From positions 612,844,890 through 612,908,889 of the forward strand of contig NC_056730.1 in the NCBI RefSeq assembly GCF_019279795.1: 64,000 nucleotides of DNA, written 5' to 3'. Position 1 is the stretch's first letter, and every line of letters starts with the position of its first letter. The notes under the pieces were generated by a model that was not told the origin of the DNA, made no database searches, and saw only the letters and a list, made by a program, of their open reading frames with translations. This DNA is from Protopterus annectens. Taxonomy: Eukaryota; Chordata; Ceratodontiformes; Protopteridae. The translations under genes were made by a program, and so were the position numbers. Below are positions 32,360-43,983 of this stretch, piece by piece.

Positions 32360-35300
32360 TAACCCTCCCACCACACCTATTACCCACAGAGCACAATCAT
32401 AAAGTTTTCCTAATAAACAAACACATTCAAAAACTGAGAAAACTAATAACTTCATGCATATCAAAACTAGCCCTAAGTGGAGACATTCACCCCAACCCTG
32501 GCCCTACCATCTCCAACCTCAATCCTCATAATCAGACTAGAAACCACGACTTCCTTCTACTAAGCCTAAATATTAGAAGTATATCCAACAAAGTCCATGA
32601 ACTCCATGCCACCATAGACTTGTACTCCCCAGGTATAGTCATCCTGACAGAAACCTGGCTAAAACCTCACATTACCAGTGAGCAAATCCTCCCTACCGGT
32701 TATGGCATACTAAGAGTAGACCGGCTAAACAAGAAAGGAGGCGGTGTAGCTATAATATTTAAACAGCATCTAAACATCCAGATCTTAAAATCATCAGCTC
32801 CACAAATAGGCAATGAAGAAATAATATATACCAACCTCAAAATTAACCAAAACAAAACCATCAACATAATTGGATGCTACTTCCCACCTGGCCAAAACAT
32901 CCCTCCACTAGAAAACCTCCTCAGCTGGTCTACCCACCATCTCCCCCAAGAAACTATAATTTTAGGTGATTTCAATATTGACTGGCAATCCTGTTCTGGC
33001 AACCATCCAACCCATCATGTAAACCTTCATGGCTTCACCCAACTAGTCCAGTCGCCAACCAGGATAAATAAAAACCCCAGCAAGCACACTACCCTGGATT
33101 GGATACTAGTCAGCAAGAGCCCCCAGTCATATATAACAGGCTGCTTATCAGATAGCCTCAGTGATCACTCCCCAACATTCCTACTCAAAAAATACCTATA
33201 CCAAGCTAAACCTGTCATCTACCATCAAATACATAAAAAACTAAACTTTAACCCACTCACATTCATCTCATCCTTCAAAGAATGTAACTGGCATCCTCTA
33301 AAGTACCTCAGTCTTGATGATGCAGTTGAATTTTTTAATACTACCTTCCTGAGCATCCTTAATTACCATGCCCCGATAAGACTTTCCAGAACCAAAACAC
33401 AACCCACTCTATAGCTACAGAAAACCACTAAGTCAGAAATGAAAAACAGGGATAAAGCCTGGGAGCACTGGCACAAAACCAAAACCCCCTCAACTAGACA
33501 GAAATTCCTAGAACTACGCAATAGAGTCAAAAAGCTAATAAAACAGGACAAATTCCAATACTACCAGTCTGCCCTAGACTCCTCCCAACACAGCCCCAAA
33601 CAATTCTGGTCCTCCATAACCTCCATCCTCCACCCAGGTAAAGTCAGTACCCCTCATTCTAACATCCCTCACTCCTCCGAAAATATTGCTACCTCATTCA
33701 ACACACACTTCACACAAACCATACTATCACTAGCTAAACAACACAACCTCCCTCCCCTCCAACCCACACCTTCAACTAGTAATCTCCCCACTGCCTTCTC
33801 CTTTTCTCCTGTACCTACCTCCAACACAAAAAAACTCTTAATTAAACTTAAGCCCACCAAATTAGCAGCAGACAACCTCCCAAGTGAATACCTACAAATC
33901 GCAGCTGATGCCCTGGCCTACCCAGTATCCATCTTGATTAACCGATCTCTGTTAGAAAATTACGTTCCCACACTATGGAAAGTATCACATATCATTCCCC
34001 TCCACAAAGGTGGCCCCTCCACAGAACTAACCAATTACTGCCCCATAGCTATTCTCTCTCCACTCTCTAAAATACTAGAGAGATGCATTCACTCTCAGGT
34101 CTTAGACTACCTCCTTACTAACAACCTCCTTTCCAATACTCAGCATGGTTGCCGACCAAACCATAGCACCACCACTGCCTTACTCTTCTTTACTAACACT
34201 ATCCTTCAGCATAAAAACAATGGCTATCTCTCCTCTGCTACTTGACCTATCTAAAGCATTTGACATGGTCCCACACAAACAACTCATCTCTGTCCTCAAT
34301 AACCTATCCTTCTCCCAATCAGTCACCAACTGGTTCCAGAGTTACCTGTCTGACCGCCAACAATCCGTTGTATGGCAGAATGACATATCTCCCCAACTAC
34401 CTGTCCCTATAGGGGTTCCCCAAGGATCCATCCTTGGACCCCTACTCTTCTCTATTTTCACCAATAATCTAGCCTCTGCCACCAAACATAGCACACTTTT
34501 ACAATACACAGATGACTCAAACATCATCTGCTCAGCCCAGTCCCTACCCAAACTGCAAAAAGTCACACAGGAAGCCTTTTCCTCTGTTGAAACTTGGTTA
34601 TCCAATGCCCAATTAATACTCAACCCAAACAAAACTAAGCTACTCATCTTCCAACCCACCAAACATACCCAAAACAACTCTCACTTTAACATCACAGCAA
34701 AAGACAACACCACTATACACCCAACAGAACACACTAAATTGCTAGGAGTGGAAATAGACAATAAATTAAAATTTGACATTTACATATCCATGAACATAAA
34801 AAAAGTCCACAAAAAACTAGGAATGTTATACAGAAATAAGCAACTTCTCACCAAAGCAGCAAAGATTTCAGTAGCAAATTCCCACCTTATCTCCACCCTA
34901 CTTTATGCCTCTCCAATATATACCAACCTAAGGCAATGTGATCTAAACAAGCTAGATACCTGCTACAACAAAATTGCCAAATTCACCACAGGGGCATCCT
35001 ACCGTAGTCACCACTGTCTCTCACTTGCTGAACTGGACTGGCTTGAACTCCCTCACCTCCTTCAATGGCATCAACTCTCACTCGTCCACAAACTAGTAAA
35101 CCATCCACTAAATGTCCCATCCCTCCAGAATCTACTCCAACCCTATCGCACCACCAGACCTCTAAGATCCAGCAACAAAAATCACTTGCAGATCACTAAA
35201 GCCAATAACTTTGATGGTGAAGCAATATTCTTTTGCGCCATAGCCAAATCATGGAACTCCCTTCCACCCACAATTACCTCTGTACCATCATGCACCCACT

Positions 35301-35410
35301 TCAAAACTTTACTAAAAGTGCACCTAAAAACATGCTGGCTATGCCCTTGCAACTCCCACTCTAATATTACCCACCTCATCCAACCACTACCTTTATTTCC
35401 ACCCCACTAA
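32152..35410 (+). pseudogene. L2-type LINE copy B ORF2 (endonuclease + reverse transcriptase)
   Basis: 32152-33414 holds a basic leader, a 2A-like DIHPNPGP at residues 111-118 (32482-32505), then an APE endonuclease with SLNIRSISNK, LTETWLKPH, GGGVAIIF, ILGDFNIDW and SDHSP, all key motifs present. A TAG near 33412 interrupts, and the same frame resumes at 33439 with the linker (KQFWSSITSIL) and reverse transcriptase start (WKVSHIIPLHKGG). A frameshift near 34240 moves the rest to another frame: LLDLSKAFD, GVPQGSILGPLLF, catalytic YTDDS (YADD variant), LNPNKTKLLIF, and a C-terminal SWNSLPP segment ending at 35410. Two lesions in 3.2 kb argue for a fairly recent insertion. An alternative clade such as Rex1 or CR1-like is possible. 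Confidence 0.85.
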
Positions 35411-35744
35411 CTACCTTGATTATAGCAAGCTCAGATGCTCATAAGCCTACTACTTATTATACAGCAAGAACTTCTTATTGTAACAATTGTTGATGTCTGT
35501 TATGTACTTTGCAGATAAAGATTCTAGTTGTCTACTGATGTACTATGTTCTTCATCTGTAACTATGTTTGTAATTAATTGCTATGTTAATCAAATTGTTA
35601 ATCGCTATGTAAATCCAATGTAATTACTGTCTGTATATTTTAACTGTGGAGCTTTTCTCCCCGGGCCTCCGCTGAAAATGGACCTACGTCCTGTCGGACA
35701 CTCCCGGTCAACAAATATAAATAAATAAATAAATTATTATTGTT

Positions 35745-36470
35745 CTGCTCCATAAAAAGCATACTAGAATTCAAAAAATTGCCCCACTGTTTAAAGGGCT
35801 ATTAAAAGTCTGATATGGGACTGATTAATGCTGACATTACATGCTAATATTGTTAGAAATAAATATCAAACATTGTAAATATTTTACAATGAAAATAATT
35901 GTCATTGCTGCTGCTTTCTGACACTCTTGAGTGCACTCATTTATACGAACGCTTTCTGTGTTAGATACCACACTTGAACAAATCCCCAGGGCCTTAATGC
36001 TTTATTTAAAAAAAAAGTCACTGTATTTCCAGCTTAGCAATTATAGCTGTAGTTTTGAGCCTACTTAGGTGTTCACTTGCAGATTTATACAGTGTTCATT
36101 AATATTATGATATGTTTTTTACACGCAAACCTGACGACTTATTTGGTATGAAAGTGATCTTTGTTATTTATTCTGATAGATGACTAGTGGCAGATATTTT
36201 TGTTAGTTAGTCATTTTGTTAGTGAGTGAGTTTCTTAACTAATAAAGGTTGGATTAGTAGGTTAGCCTTAATAAGCTGTTCTTATATATTTTAATTTGTC
36301 TCTAGCTTTTTAATTTCATTTCTAAGGTAACACAGTCTCAGTTTACACTATGGTGTTATGGGGGAAGGGGGACTTGGTTAAAGGAATGAGTTTAATGTTT
36401 TTATTACTCTTAACAGAATCACCCTCTGTAACCACTCCCATACTCCAAATAACCTGATTATATATAAATA
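35745..36470 (-). repeat. Right arm of the large inverted repeat, inner part
   Basis: Reverse complement of 29376-30058 and 30369-30455, without the 310-bp MITE. Interrupted on its outer side by the L2-type LINE copy C and continued at 42229-42455. Confidence 0.85.
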
Positions 36471-36534
36471 TTTAGTTATTTATTTATTTCACATTTATTA
36501 ACCAGGTTAGTCCAACTGAGTTTGAAAACAAACT

Positions 36535-36735
36535 CATTTTCAGTGGAGACCTGAGGGGAAAAGCCCCAGCAAACATAAGTAAAGATAAAGTGACAATGTA
36601 CAAATATAAAATAACAATCATAATACAAAATAACTGTAAACAAGAAAAGGTTATTTACTATTTGCATTGCATTGATAGTAAGCAACCCATTTTCAGTGGA
36701 GACCCAAGGGGAAAGAGCCCCAGCAAGCATAAGCA
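36535..36735 (-). repeat. Duplicated 3' tail block in LINE copy C
   Basis: CATTTTCAGTGGAGACC starts at 36535 and again at 36679 (offset 144). Each is followed by GGGGAAA(A/G)(A)GCCCCAGCAA. A shorter third echo (TTGCATTGATAG) occurs at about 36834. Tandem duplication of the LINE 3' end. Confidence 0.8.
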
Positions 36736-37125
36736 AAGATAAACATACAGAACAAAAACAATTAAAAATAACAATGCAAAAACGAAATTAATTATAAAGA
36801 GAAAAACAAAAGAAAAATTATGAACATTAAGGGTTGCATTGATAGCAGGGGTCTAAATTTACTACATATAAGAGTAAAAAACAAAAGGATAATCATTGTT
36901 CAAAAGAAGGAAAATGTACAGACATTGATAGGAAGTGGGGGGAAAAGATAAATAGTGTGGAGAATGGGAGGGGGAAAGAAAGGAGGGGGCTATAGTAGGG
37001 CTATAGTAGTAGAGCTGAGGGTTTAGGAGGTGAGTTTAAGCAGAAATTTCACCAGAGAAAGTTAGGAGATGCAACAGGTTATACAGTAAGGCAGACTAAG
37101 ACTATTTGTGGTCAAGGCAACGGCA

Positions 37126-39879
37126 TCATTTCAAGTTTAGTAGGTGGGATTTAAGCTCCTTTTTAAAACAGGGAAAGGAAAGGTTGGATCTAATACGGAG
37201 AGGAAGTTTGTTCCAATTTAGTGAGACAGAGTGTTTGTAAAGTAGTTTGCTAATATTCCTTTTGGGTTTATAAACTGAGAGAAGATGCTGATCAGCACTC
37301 TGGAGAGACTGGGGGGGCAGTAACGTGGGAGGCAAGAGCAGGGCAGGCAGATGGGTTGTTGAGTATGGAAAATATAGTGTGGAGTTGCGATTGTAGAGGA
37401 AGGTGCAGAAATTCCAGACACTGAAGTTTGTTTAGTGAGAGGCAGTGATGAGATGAGAGTGGTTGGTTTTGAATAAGTCTGGCAATTTTGCTGTATGTTT
37501 GTTCCAGTTTCTGCATTGAGGTAGTTTGGATATTGGTAAGGATGGGGGAAGTATATAGAAGATTAGGTAAGACAGATGCCTGCATTACATTGCATTTAGT
37601 GGCAATAGTGAGGAATTTTTCGTTCTTATAAAGTAGTCCAAGTTTTTGGTGTTTTTTTGATGGCCTCTTGTATGTGCAAGTCAAATTTTAGTCAGTCATC
37701 AATTATTACTCCAAGGAGTTTGGTGTGTGAGGCAGGGTAGATAGTGGTGCCATCTAGGGAGGAAAGAGAAACATTGGATTTAAGGTGAGAGAGTGTCTGA
37801 GATAGGAAGAGAAGGAGTTGAGTTTTCATCGTGTTAAGGATTAGTTGATTATTTCTGAGACATTTTTCAACATAGATAAAGGAAGTCTGTGTTAGTGTGT
37901 GTAGTTGAGATAGTATTGGAGATAGATAAGAGAGTAGAGCTGTCTGCATATTGTATTACAGATGAGAGACTGCAGGATGAATGTAGGCTGTTGGTAAAAA
38001 TGTTGAAAAGGACCAGTCCAAGTACGGAGCCTTGGTGGTACTCCTGTTTGAATAGCAAGGAAGGGTGAGAAAGCCTACTGCCATCTAACAGCTTGTTTTC
38101 TGCCAGTAAGGTAGGATTAGAACCAGCCAAAAGTAGAAGGAGAGAGGTTTAGGTCTGAGAGTTTGTTAAGGATGGGATGAGACACAGTGTCGAAGGCTTT
38201 GGAGAGATCAAGGAATATACAGGGGATGAGGAGGTTATTGTCCCTAGCTTCTGCAGCCTTTTGAGTAAAGGATAGTAAGGCAGTTGATGTACTGTGTTTA
38301 GGGTGAAAACCATGTTGCAAGGGGGGGGAGGAAATTTTTGTGAATGAGATAGGACAGTAGTTGAGTATGTGTACATTTTTCAAGGATCTTAGAGAGCGGC
38401 AAGAGAATAGTGACTGGTCTATAGTTAGAGGGTTCAACAGAGCTATGCCACCTTTGTGCAGAGAAGTGGTATAGAAGGATTTCAATGCTGTCTAGATGTG
38501 GTAAAAAAATCTAAAAGGGAATCCATCCTTGACTGGGTCCTAATTAACAACTCCAGATTGTTCCCCCCACACAAGCAGTCTCCCAGATACCTTAAGTGAC
38601 CACAGCATAATATACCTTATACGTAGTAGAACAAGCCTATACAAAACCACTAACCTAAATCCACTAGAAACACAAATAATTTCTCTCCTGAGGTCCTCAG
38701 TACTCTACTCTATAACTGTGACTGGACTTGCCCTAAAAACCCTCCCACATGACCTGGCTGTAGCATATTTCAACACAACATTTCTACAACACCTAGACAC
38801 TGTTGCACCATTCCTCAAAATCAAAGTTAGAACCTCTACAACCCCCTGGCTCAGTAAAGAAACCAAACAAATCCTCAAATCCAACTGTAGTTGAATTTAG
38901 TAACAACATCACTGAGCAGGAGAGTTTTTAGGAAAGTCCAGTTTTAGGCAGAGAGTCTATAGATAAAGATTTCAGGGGAAAATTTAGTCAATTTCCTATG
39001 ATCTCTGTAGAGATGGGGCTTAGAGAGATGAGGAGAGTGCCTTAGTATAGAGATGGGAGAATAGTCGCTAATAGAGTCAGGGAAGGTAGAAGGGTTAAAA
39101 TAGTTGTTTGAAGAGTTGGTCAAGAAGCAGTCAATTGTGGAACCAGTAGTATTTTTACTGTAGTGGGTAGGGGTAGTGATTATTTGTGAGAATCCATACA
39201 GGTTTGTGAAATGTTGGTGGGAGTCACCAATAAGGGAGTTCCAATCTATATTGTCATCTCCAAGAATGATGGTTTCATAGGGGATGGAGGTGTTTATCCA
39301 GGAGAGTATGTTCAAGGATAGGGATGTTTTTACCTGGGGGGATATAGATAGAGGCAATAGCAAACTTCCTATAGTTATTGATATGGCAGTCTAGGAGCAG
39401 TTGTTCAGCAGGGGAGAAACTAGGCAGGGTAATGTCTATAGGTGTTAGCGTCAGTGAAACAGAGTACAAGATAGCCACCCCACCACCTTTTTAGGTGTCC
39501 TATCAGACCTATAGATATTGTACTGAGGTGGGAGAAATTCAGAGGAATTGATATGAGGTTTTAGCCAGGTTTCCGATAGGGCCAGGATGTGAGGTTTGTG
39601 TTGGACCAACCATGCGTGAAGTTCAGACGTTTTGTTGTTTAGGCTTTGGATGTTCATTGCAGAGATGGAGAGATGTTTGAGGCTGGAGATATTTGAGGAT
39701 GTTTTTGGGAGGACAGCAGATGAAGGTGGAGGGGGAGTTGAGAGAGGGGAGGGACCAGGATCAGGATGGATGTCACCAGAAACCAGAAGAGCAAAGACAA
39801 GATGGAAAAGGTGAGGGTGGTCAGTAAGGGGAATGGGGTACTTGAGTTTGGGCTCAGGAGTAAGAGCGAGGTAGACCAC
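37126..39879 (-). pseudogene. L2-type LINE copy C ORF2 remnant
   Basis: 39879-39451 starts with a hydrophobic HLVFALLVSG leader joined to DIHPDPGP (a decayed 2A-like motif) and continues with the first half of the endonuclease (MNIQSLNNKTSE, SETWLKPH). 39478-38944 holds the rest (ILGDDNIDW, SDYSP: altered GDFN and SDH). Reverse transcriptase pieces follow at 38485-38117 (LHKGG, FLDLSKAFD), 38130-37867 (a VLGLVLFNIF block, catalytic YADS with the second Asp lost), 37949-37692 and 37684-37126 (SLNWNKLP end). The segment between endonuclease and reverse transcriptase is replaced by the inverted fragment. Dead. Confidence 0.82.
38492..38893 (+). repeat. LINE fragment inverted inside copy C
   Basis: Plus-strand reading gives the end of an L2-type endonuclease and the linker (LDWVLINNSR, LSDHSIIYLIR, PWLSKETKQILKSN), opposite to the surrounding LINE. 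The same endonuclease end is also present in the host copy (39000-38944), so this is a piece from another copy or an inverted duplication, not a simple flip. Confidence 0.7.
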
Positions 39880-39889
39880 GAGTTTAAAT

Positions 39890-40078
39890 TTAAGACATTG
39901 AAAGGTGAGTGAGACAGAAAAGAGAGGGGGCAGTAGTCAGTGGAGCTAAGTTATATGTTGGAAGAGGTCTGGAAAAGGGAAAGGTGGGGGAAGAGGGGAA
40001 GATATGGAGCTCAGTGTTGTAGGAAGTGCTTAGGGCTTGTGAGTTTAGAAGTGGGAGAAACAGCAGTAAGGATAGCAT
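39890..40078 (-). CDS. Short hydrophobic ORF upstream of L2-type ORF2 (copy C)
   Basis: 62 residues starting MLSLLLFLPLLNSQALSTSY, a strong signal-like start, ending 11 bp before the ORF2 start at 39879. Position matches the short ORFs of copies A and B. Unproven as a protein. Confidence 0.3.
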   Translation of the reverse strand: MLSLLLFLPLLNSQALSTSYNTELHIFPSSPTFPFSRPLPTYNLAPLTTAPSLFCLTHLSMS

Positions 40079-40470
40079 TGTGCAATGGAAAAAGGAGGGG
40101 AAGAGTTATAGGGAAAATATAAAGAAATATATTAGGGAAGGGTGGTGACTAGAAATAAGCAGTGTGAGAGAAGGAACAGTATTGAGGGGTGGAAATAGTG
40201 AGTATGTGAGGAGATAGTAGGTGTGCTAGGGAGTGAAAGACTTAGGTGTGAGAGAAGAAAGCCACAGAGGAGGCAGGCCAAGGTGGGTGGGTAAAAGGGG
40301 AAGATTGGTGACAGGTGGGAAGAGTGAAAGGGTGAAAGCCAAGTTATAGTGGTGGGAGGGGGCTGTGAGAGTAACCAGACAATGAGGTAAAAGTATAAAT
40401 TTGAGGATACTGGGGTGAGAAGGGAGTGAAACAAGCCTGAGTGGAGTGAAGGAGAGTGGAGCAGGCAGAA

Positions 40471-40500
40471 CCACACCACACCACACCACACCACACCACA
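40471..40500. repeat. (CCACA)n short tandem repeat
   Basis: Six perfect pentamers in the 5' UTR of LINE copy C, directly before the inner UTR repeat. Confidence 0.9.
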
Positions 40501-40737
40501 GGTAAGTTTAATGTAAGGGCCTAAAACCTGCACTCAGCACTTTAATTTTACTTACTTTTAGCAGGAAAGACAGACCAACAGTATACAATGTTGAGATTTT
40601 TATCAGGGTTACTTGTTCAAATGTCAGACAAATAAGTAAAACTTTCAATGTCTGAGTGTTAGAAAGCCACAAAGGTACAAGGTATAGCTGTAAAGATTAG
40701 GGTCAGAGACACAAATGTATGAGTCGGTTTACTTTAG
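40501..40737 (-). repeat. LINE copy C 5' UTR direct repeat, inner copy
   Basis: Close match to 41975-42219, starting GGTAAGTTTAATGTAAGGG and ending GAGTCGGTTT. The pair defines a duplicated 5' UTR module about 1.18 kb apart after removing the nested SINE. Confidence 0.8.
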
Positions 40738-41053
40738 TTACAGAGGAAGAAGGCAAAAAATAAAGCAGAAAGAGCCCTATGGCTGACCAAAATGGTGACT
40801 CACTTTGTTACACAGCACGGTAAAAGAGAGCTTAACAAACATTTTTTATATTTGTAACCTACACAGTTTAATGGTTGGGAGAGAAAAAGTTTTTGTTAGA
40901 GACTTTGGTGGCCAATTCCAATCCCATAGACACCTTTTTGCAGGAGCTGCAGTACGCTAGTGTATATAAATGTAGAGTTTGACTAGAAAAAGAGAAAAGC
41001 AGAGATTTTAAGGTAAAAATTAAGTCAACAACAGGCAGTTATATTACAATAGT

Positions 41054-41361
41054 ACATTCAGAGAGGTTAAGAATGCCGTGGTGGTACAGTGGTAGCGTTG
41101 TTGCCTCACAGCAAGAGGCTCTCCCATTCGATTCTCGGCTGGAGTGCCTTCTGTGTGGAGTCTGCATGTCCTCCCTGCAGATGAGTGGCGTTCAAAAGAC
41201 GTGTAAATGGGCGTGCCTTCGTTGAAGGTTGGGCATCAGGCTGGCACCTCGGCACCCGTAAAAATCGACTGCCAATCATTAGCAGACCAGAGTTCCACTG
41301 TGGCGACTCCTAACCAGGAAAAGCCCAAAGATGATCAACAACAACATTCAGAGAGGTTAAG
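41054..41361 (+). mobile_element. V-SINE/HE1-like SINE with 18-bp target duplication
   Basis: A perfect target duplication ACATTCAGAGAGGTTAAG lies at 41054-41071 and 41344-41361. The SINE body (41072-41343) has a tRNA-derived head with A box TGGTACAGTGG (41082-41092) and B box CATTCGATTCTC (41125-41136), preceded by GCCTCACAGCAAGAGGCTCT-like anticodon-arm sequence. A central block TCTGTGTGGAGTCTGCATGT and a tail with TCCACTGTGGCGACTCCTAA followed by CAACAACAAC match the pattern of fish and basal-vertebrate V-SINE/HE1 elements. Inserted into the 5' UTR of LINE copy C. Confidence 0.88.
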
Positions 41362-41974
41362 GGGGTAAAAGTAGCCTACTTCAGAGTGGTCTTAGTAGTA
41401 AAGAACATAATAAACATTTGCCAGATTTTAAAGATATACCAGAAAAACTAATGTTTGTTCATCATTGTATAACTTCTAAATAGCCAGTAAAAGCAACTCC
41501 GGTATAGCTAGCACAAGTTATTCAGGTCGTAGATACAATTATTCAATGTGTGTGAGCAATTTAAACATTAAAACATATGCAGCAAGTAGGTGGTCTGATA
41601 ATTATACACTTTTTCTAGGTGCAGGTTCAGTTTAAACACAAATATTACAACGAAATTCAGTAAAGTCACTAGCTACTTATAAAGTTTCTGCAACAAAGTA
41701 GAACAGTCTGTACAGTATTAGAGCCTAGAAATAGTTCATTCAGTTGCACACAAAACCAGTAAAAATCCATACAATGAAGAAACTTGCACTGTGAGTCACG
41801 CCAGGTCAGCCAAGGGGGGAGAGATAGAAAATCCTAAGCACCTTGGTTTGAAAATGGTGCATGTACTACTTTGAAGCCAGTATAAACTGTTGGTAAGAGG
41901 GAGGTGGGGGAAAAGAGAAGGCAGTAGGAGTGGTTAGAGGGAGAATCTTGAATGACTCAGGTCACCACACCATA

Positions 41975-42219
41975 GGTAAGTTTAATGTAAGGGCTTAAAA
42001 CCTTCACACAGCACTTTAATTTTACTTACTTTTAGCAGGAAAGACAGAGCAACAGTATACAATTTTGAGATTTTTATCAGGGTTACTTGTTCAAATGTCA
42101 GACAAATAAGTAAAACTTTCAAACAGGAATCTATGCCTGAGTGTTAGAAAGCCACAAAGGTACAAGGTATAGCTGTAAAGGTTAGGGTCAGAGAGACAAG
42201 TGTATGAGTCGGTTTGCTT
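41975..42219 (-). repeat. LINE copy C 5' UTR direct repeat, outer copy
   Basis: Outer partner of 40501-40737, at the 5' end of the LINE next to the insertion boundary at 42228. It differs by a 10-bp insertion (CAGGAATCTA) and a few substitutions. Confidence 0.8.
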
Positions 42220-42228
42220 TTGTTAATT

Positions 42229-42455
42229 AATGTTTTTGATGCTTTTCATTATACTGAACTAGGATCTCTTGTTTGTGTGTTTCACTAAAGGATATTCCAT
42301 TTTTAACTCAACTGTGGACCCCCTGCTAGTTTCTATTTTATTATTTTGTAGTACATATTTCACTGTTCGAGTTTTATGTGGATAACATAATTCAAGGAAT
42401 GAACTTCACACCTTCTACACTGCGAAGTTTCTTATTGGCTTGTTCTAAACTACAC
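42229..42455 (-). repeat. Right arm of the large inverted repeat, outer part
   Basis: Reverse complement of 29375-29198 joined to 28244-28165. Contains the single empty GAATTATG site for the 953-bp element. Ends at a (CA)n tract. Confidence 0.85.
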
Positions 42456-42457
42456 AC

Positions 42458-42521
<64 letters not shown>

Positions 42522-42538
42522 GCACGCACACACACACA
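42452..42538. repeat. (CA)n microsatellite
   Basis: About 85 bp of CA units with four CG interruptions, at the outer end of the inverted repeat. Confidence 0.95.
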
Positions 42539-42539
42539 A

Positions 42540-43515
42540 AAACGTCTTCAGCAGCAAGTGGACTAAAGAAGGTTTCATGCCTTATCTGTCTTGTCTATAA
42601 ATTCTAAAATGTTTTTATCATTTCTGACTGCACAAACAGAAGAAACATTAGCCATGTCCCATTACTTCCTCTGATTCACCACACAGTAAAAAACTGGAAT
42701 CATTCCTACTATCATCTGTCATGAAAAGGGCAGAGACCTCGATAACACATCATTTGAAAGTAACATGTCTGATTGGCTTGTGCTCCTGCAAAAAAAAAAA
42801 AAAAAAAAGGATAATTCCTTACAGATGGGAAGAAAGAGGTGGATTTTTCCCATAGGTCACCTAAAAGAAAGTTTCTTCTTCTTTAATCTACTCTGCAAGC
42901 TTCTCAGAATGAAATAAGCCATCCAGACTGTAGCAGGCATCATTACAAGAGTACCACATGTCACATGTATGAACTGAATAACATTCTCACATTTTAGCAC
43001 CCAGCATGATTCTCTGGCTAACTTTAATATTTTTCATAATACAAGGTCCTTATATATAGATAAGTATACATACAATATGCATGCTTCTCCAATTTGCTCA
43101 GCTATAGACTTTACCACTATTTGATCTACACAACACAGGACAGTATTATCTTGATAACAACTGCAGTTAACTCTCAGTTACCTGGCATCCATGGGGATTG
43201 GTAGATGCCGGATAACTGTAGTTTCTGGTTGCTTGAGAGTTACTATTAAAAAATAGGCCTGACTAATACTGTACCCTATACTATTTGTTTGGTTTTGGTT
43301 TGACTTGTTCTTAGATTGGGGAGATAATTCCTATCATCCTTTTTAAAACTCTAAAACTCTGACAATGTAAGGTATGTTTCTGTGGGGAGGACAGAAAGTG
43401 CAACACATGAAAATTGTACTGTATTTCTTCAACTGATTTTTCTGGTTGCTTGAAAGTCATGGTTTCTTGAGTTAACTGAGAGTTTACTGTATTATATAAA
43501 CTCTTCTTTGGTTGA
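42540..43515. other. No feature recognised
   Basis: AT-rich sequence with a poly-A run near 42789-42808. Small ORFs only. Confidence 0.4.
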
Positions 43516-43983
43516 CTACCCCCCCCCCCCGGATTCACTATCCTTCCGTGCGATTCACTATCCTTCCGTGCAGGACTAGCTTAGTCCTGCAATGGAAGTG
43601 GCCATTTAGGAACAGGACGGCAGTGCGCCATGCATATTAATGAAGGCGCGCTGCCTGAGCTCCTAATCTTACACGGAGGATGTAAGAGTGCAGGGGGCGT
43701 GTCTGAGAGCAGAGTTATCAGAATATACATGCCCCTGCAATGAAGAACAGCAGACGTGGCATAAAAGAATGAGGGAGACCGCTTATAGGTGTATGCATAC
43801 CCCCAGCGAAATCCTCCCACGTGTATAAGAGCAATAGTTAAAACAACAAAAATAAAGATTTTTTTTTATGAAACAGATTAAATTTAACCATAGGTGCATG
43901 CGTTTGCCCATCGCTTAGCTACGGTTAATGCAGCTTAAATGGCAGAAGAGGATAAAAAGGAAGATATATGCAAATGAAGCAAT

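Larger units (their letters stand above)
31915..35740 (+). mobile_element. L2-type LINE copy B, youngest copy here
   Basis: Plus-strand element with short upstream ORF (32120-32359), ORF2 (32152-35410) and a 3' UTR ending in a conserved block (CTTTTCTCCCC, CTGAAAATGG, CTCCCGG) and an (AAAT)n tail at about 35714-35740. Only one in-frame stop and one frameshift break ORF2. The long 5' UTR of copy C is absent, so it may be 5' truncated near 31915. It lies between the arms of the large inverted repeat, with its tail abutting the right arm. Confidence 0.85.
36471..42228 (-). mobile_element. L2-type LINE copy C, full-length insertion with long 5' UTR
   Basis: The two flanks (36470 and 42229) rejoin when compared with the uninterrupted left inverted-repeat arm, so the insertion limits are known independently of the LINE itself. 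Reading right to left: 5' UTR of about 2.1 kb with an internal direct repeat (42219-41975 and 40737-40501) and a nested SINE, short ORF (40078-39890), ORF2 remnant (39879-37126), and a 3' UTR with a tandemly repeated tail block (36535 and 36679) ending in an AAATAAAT-type tail. A 400-bp LINE fragment lies inverted inside at 38492-38893. Old and broken in several places. Confidence 0.85.
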
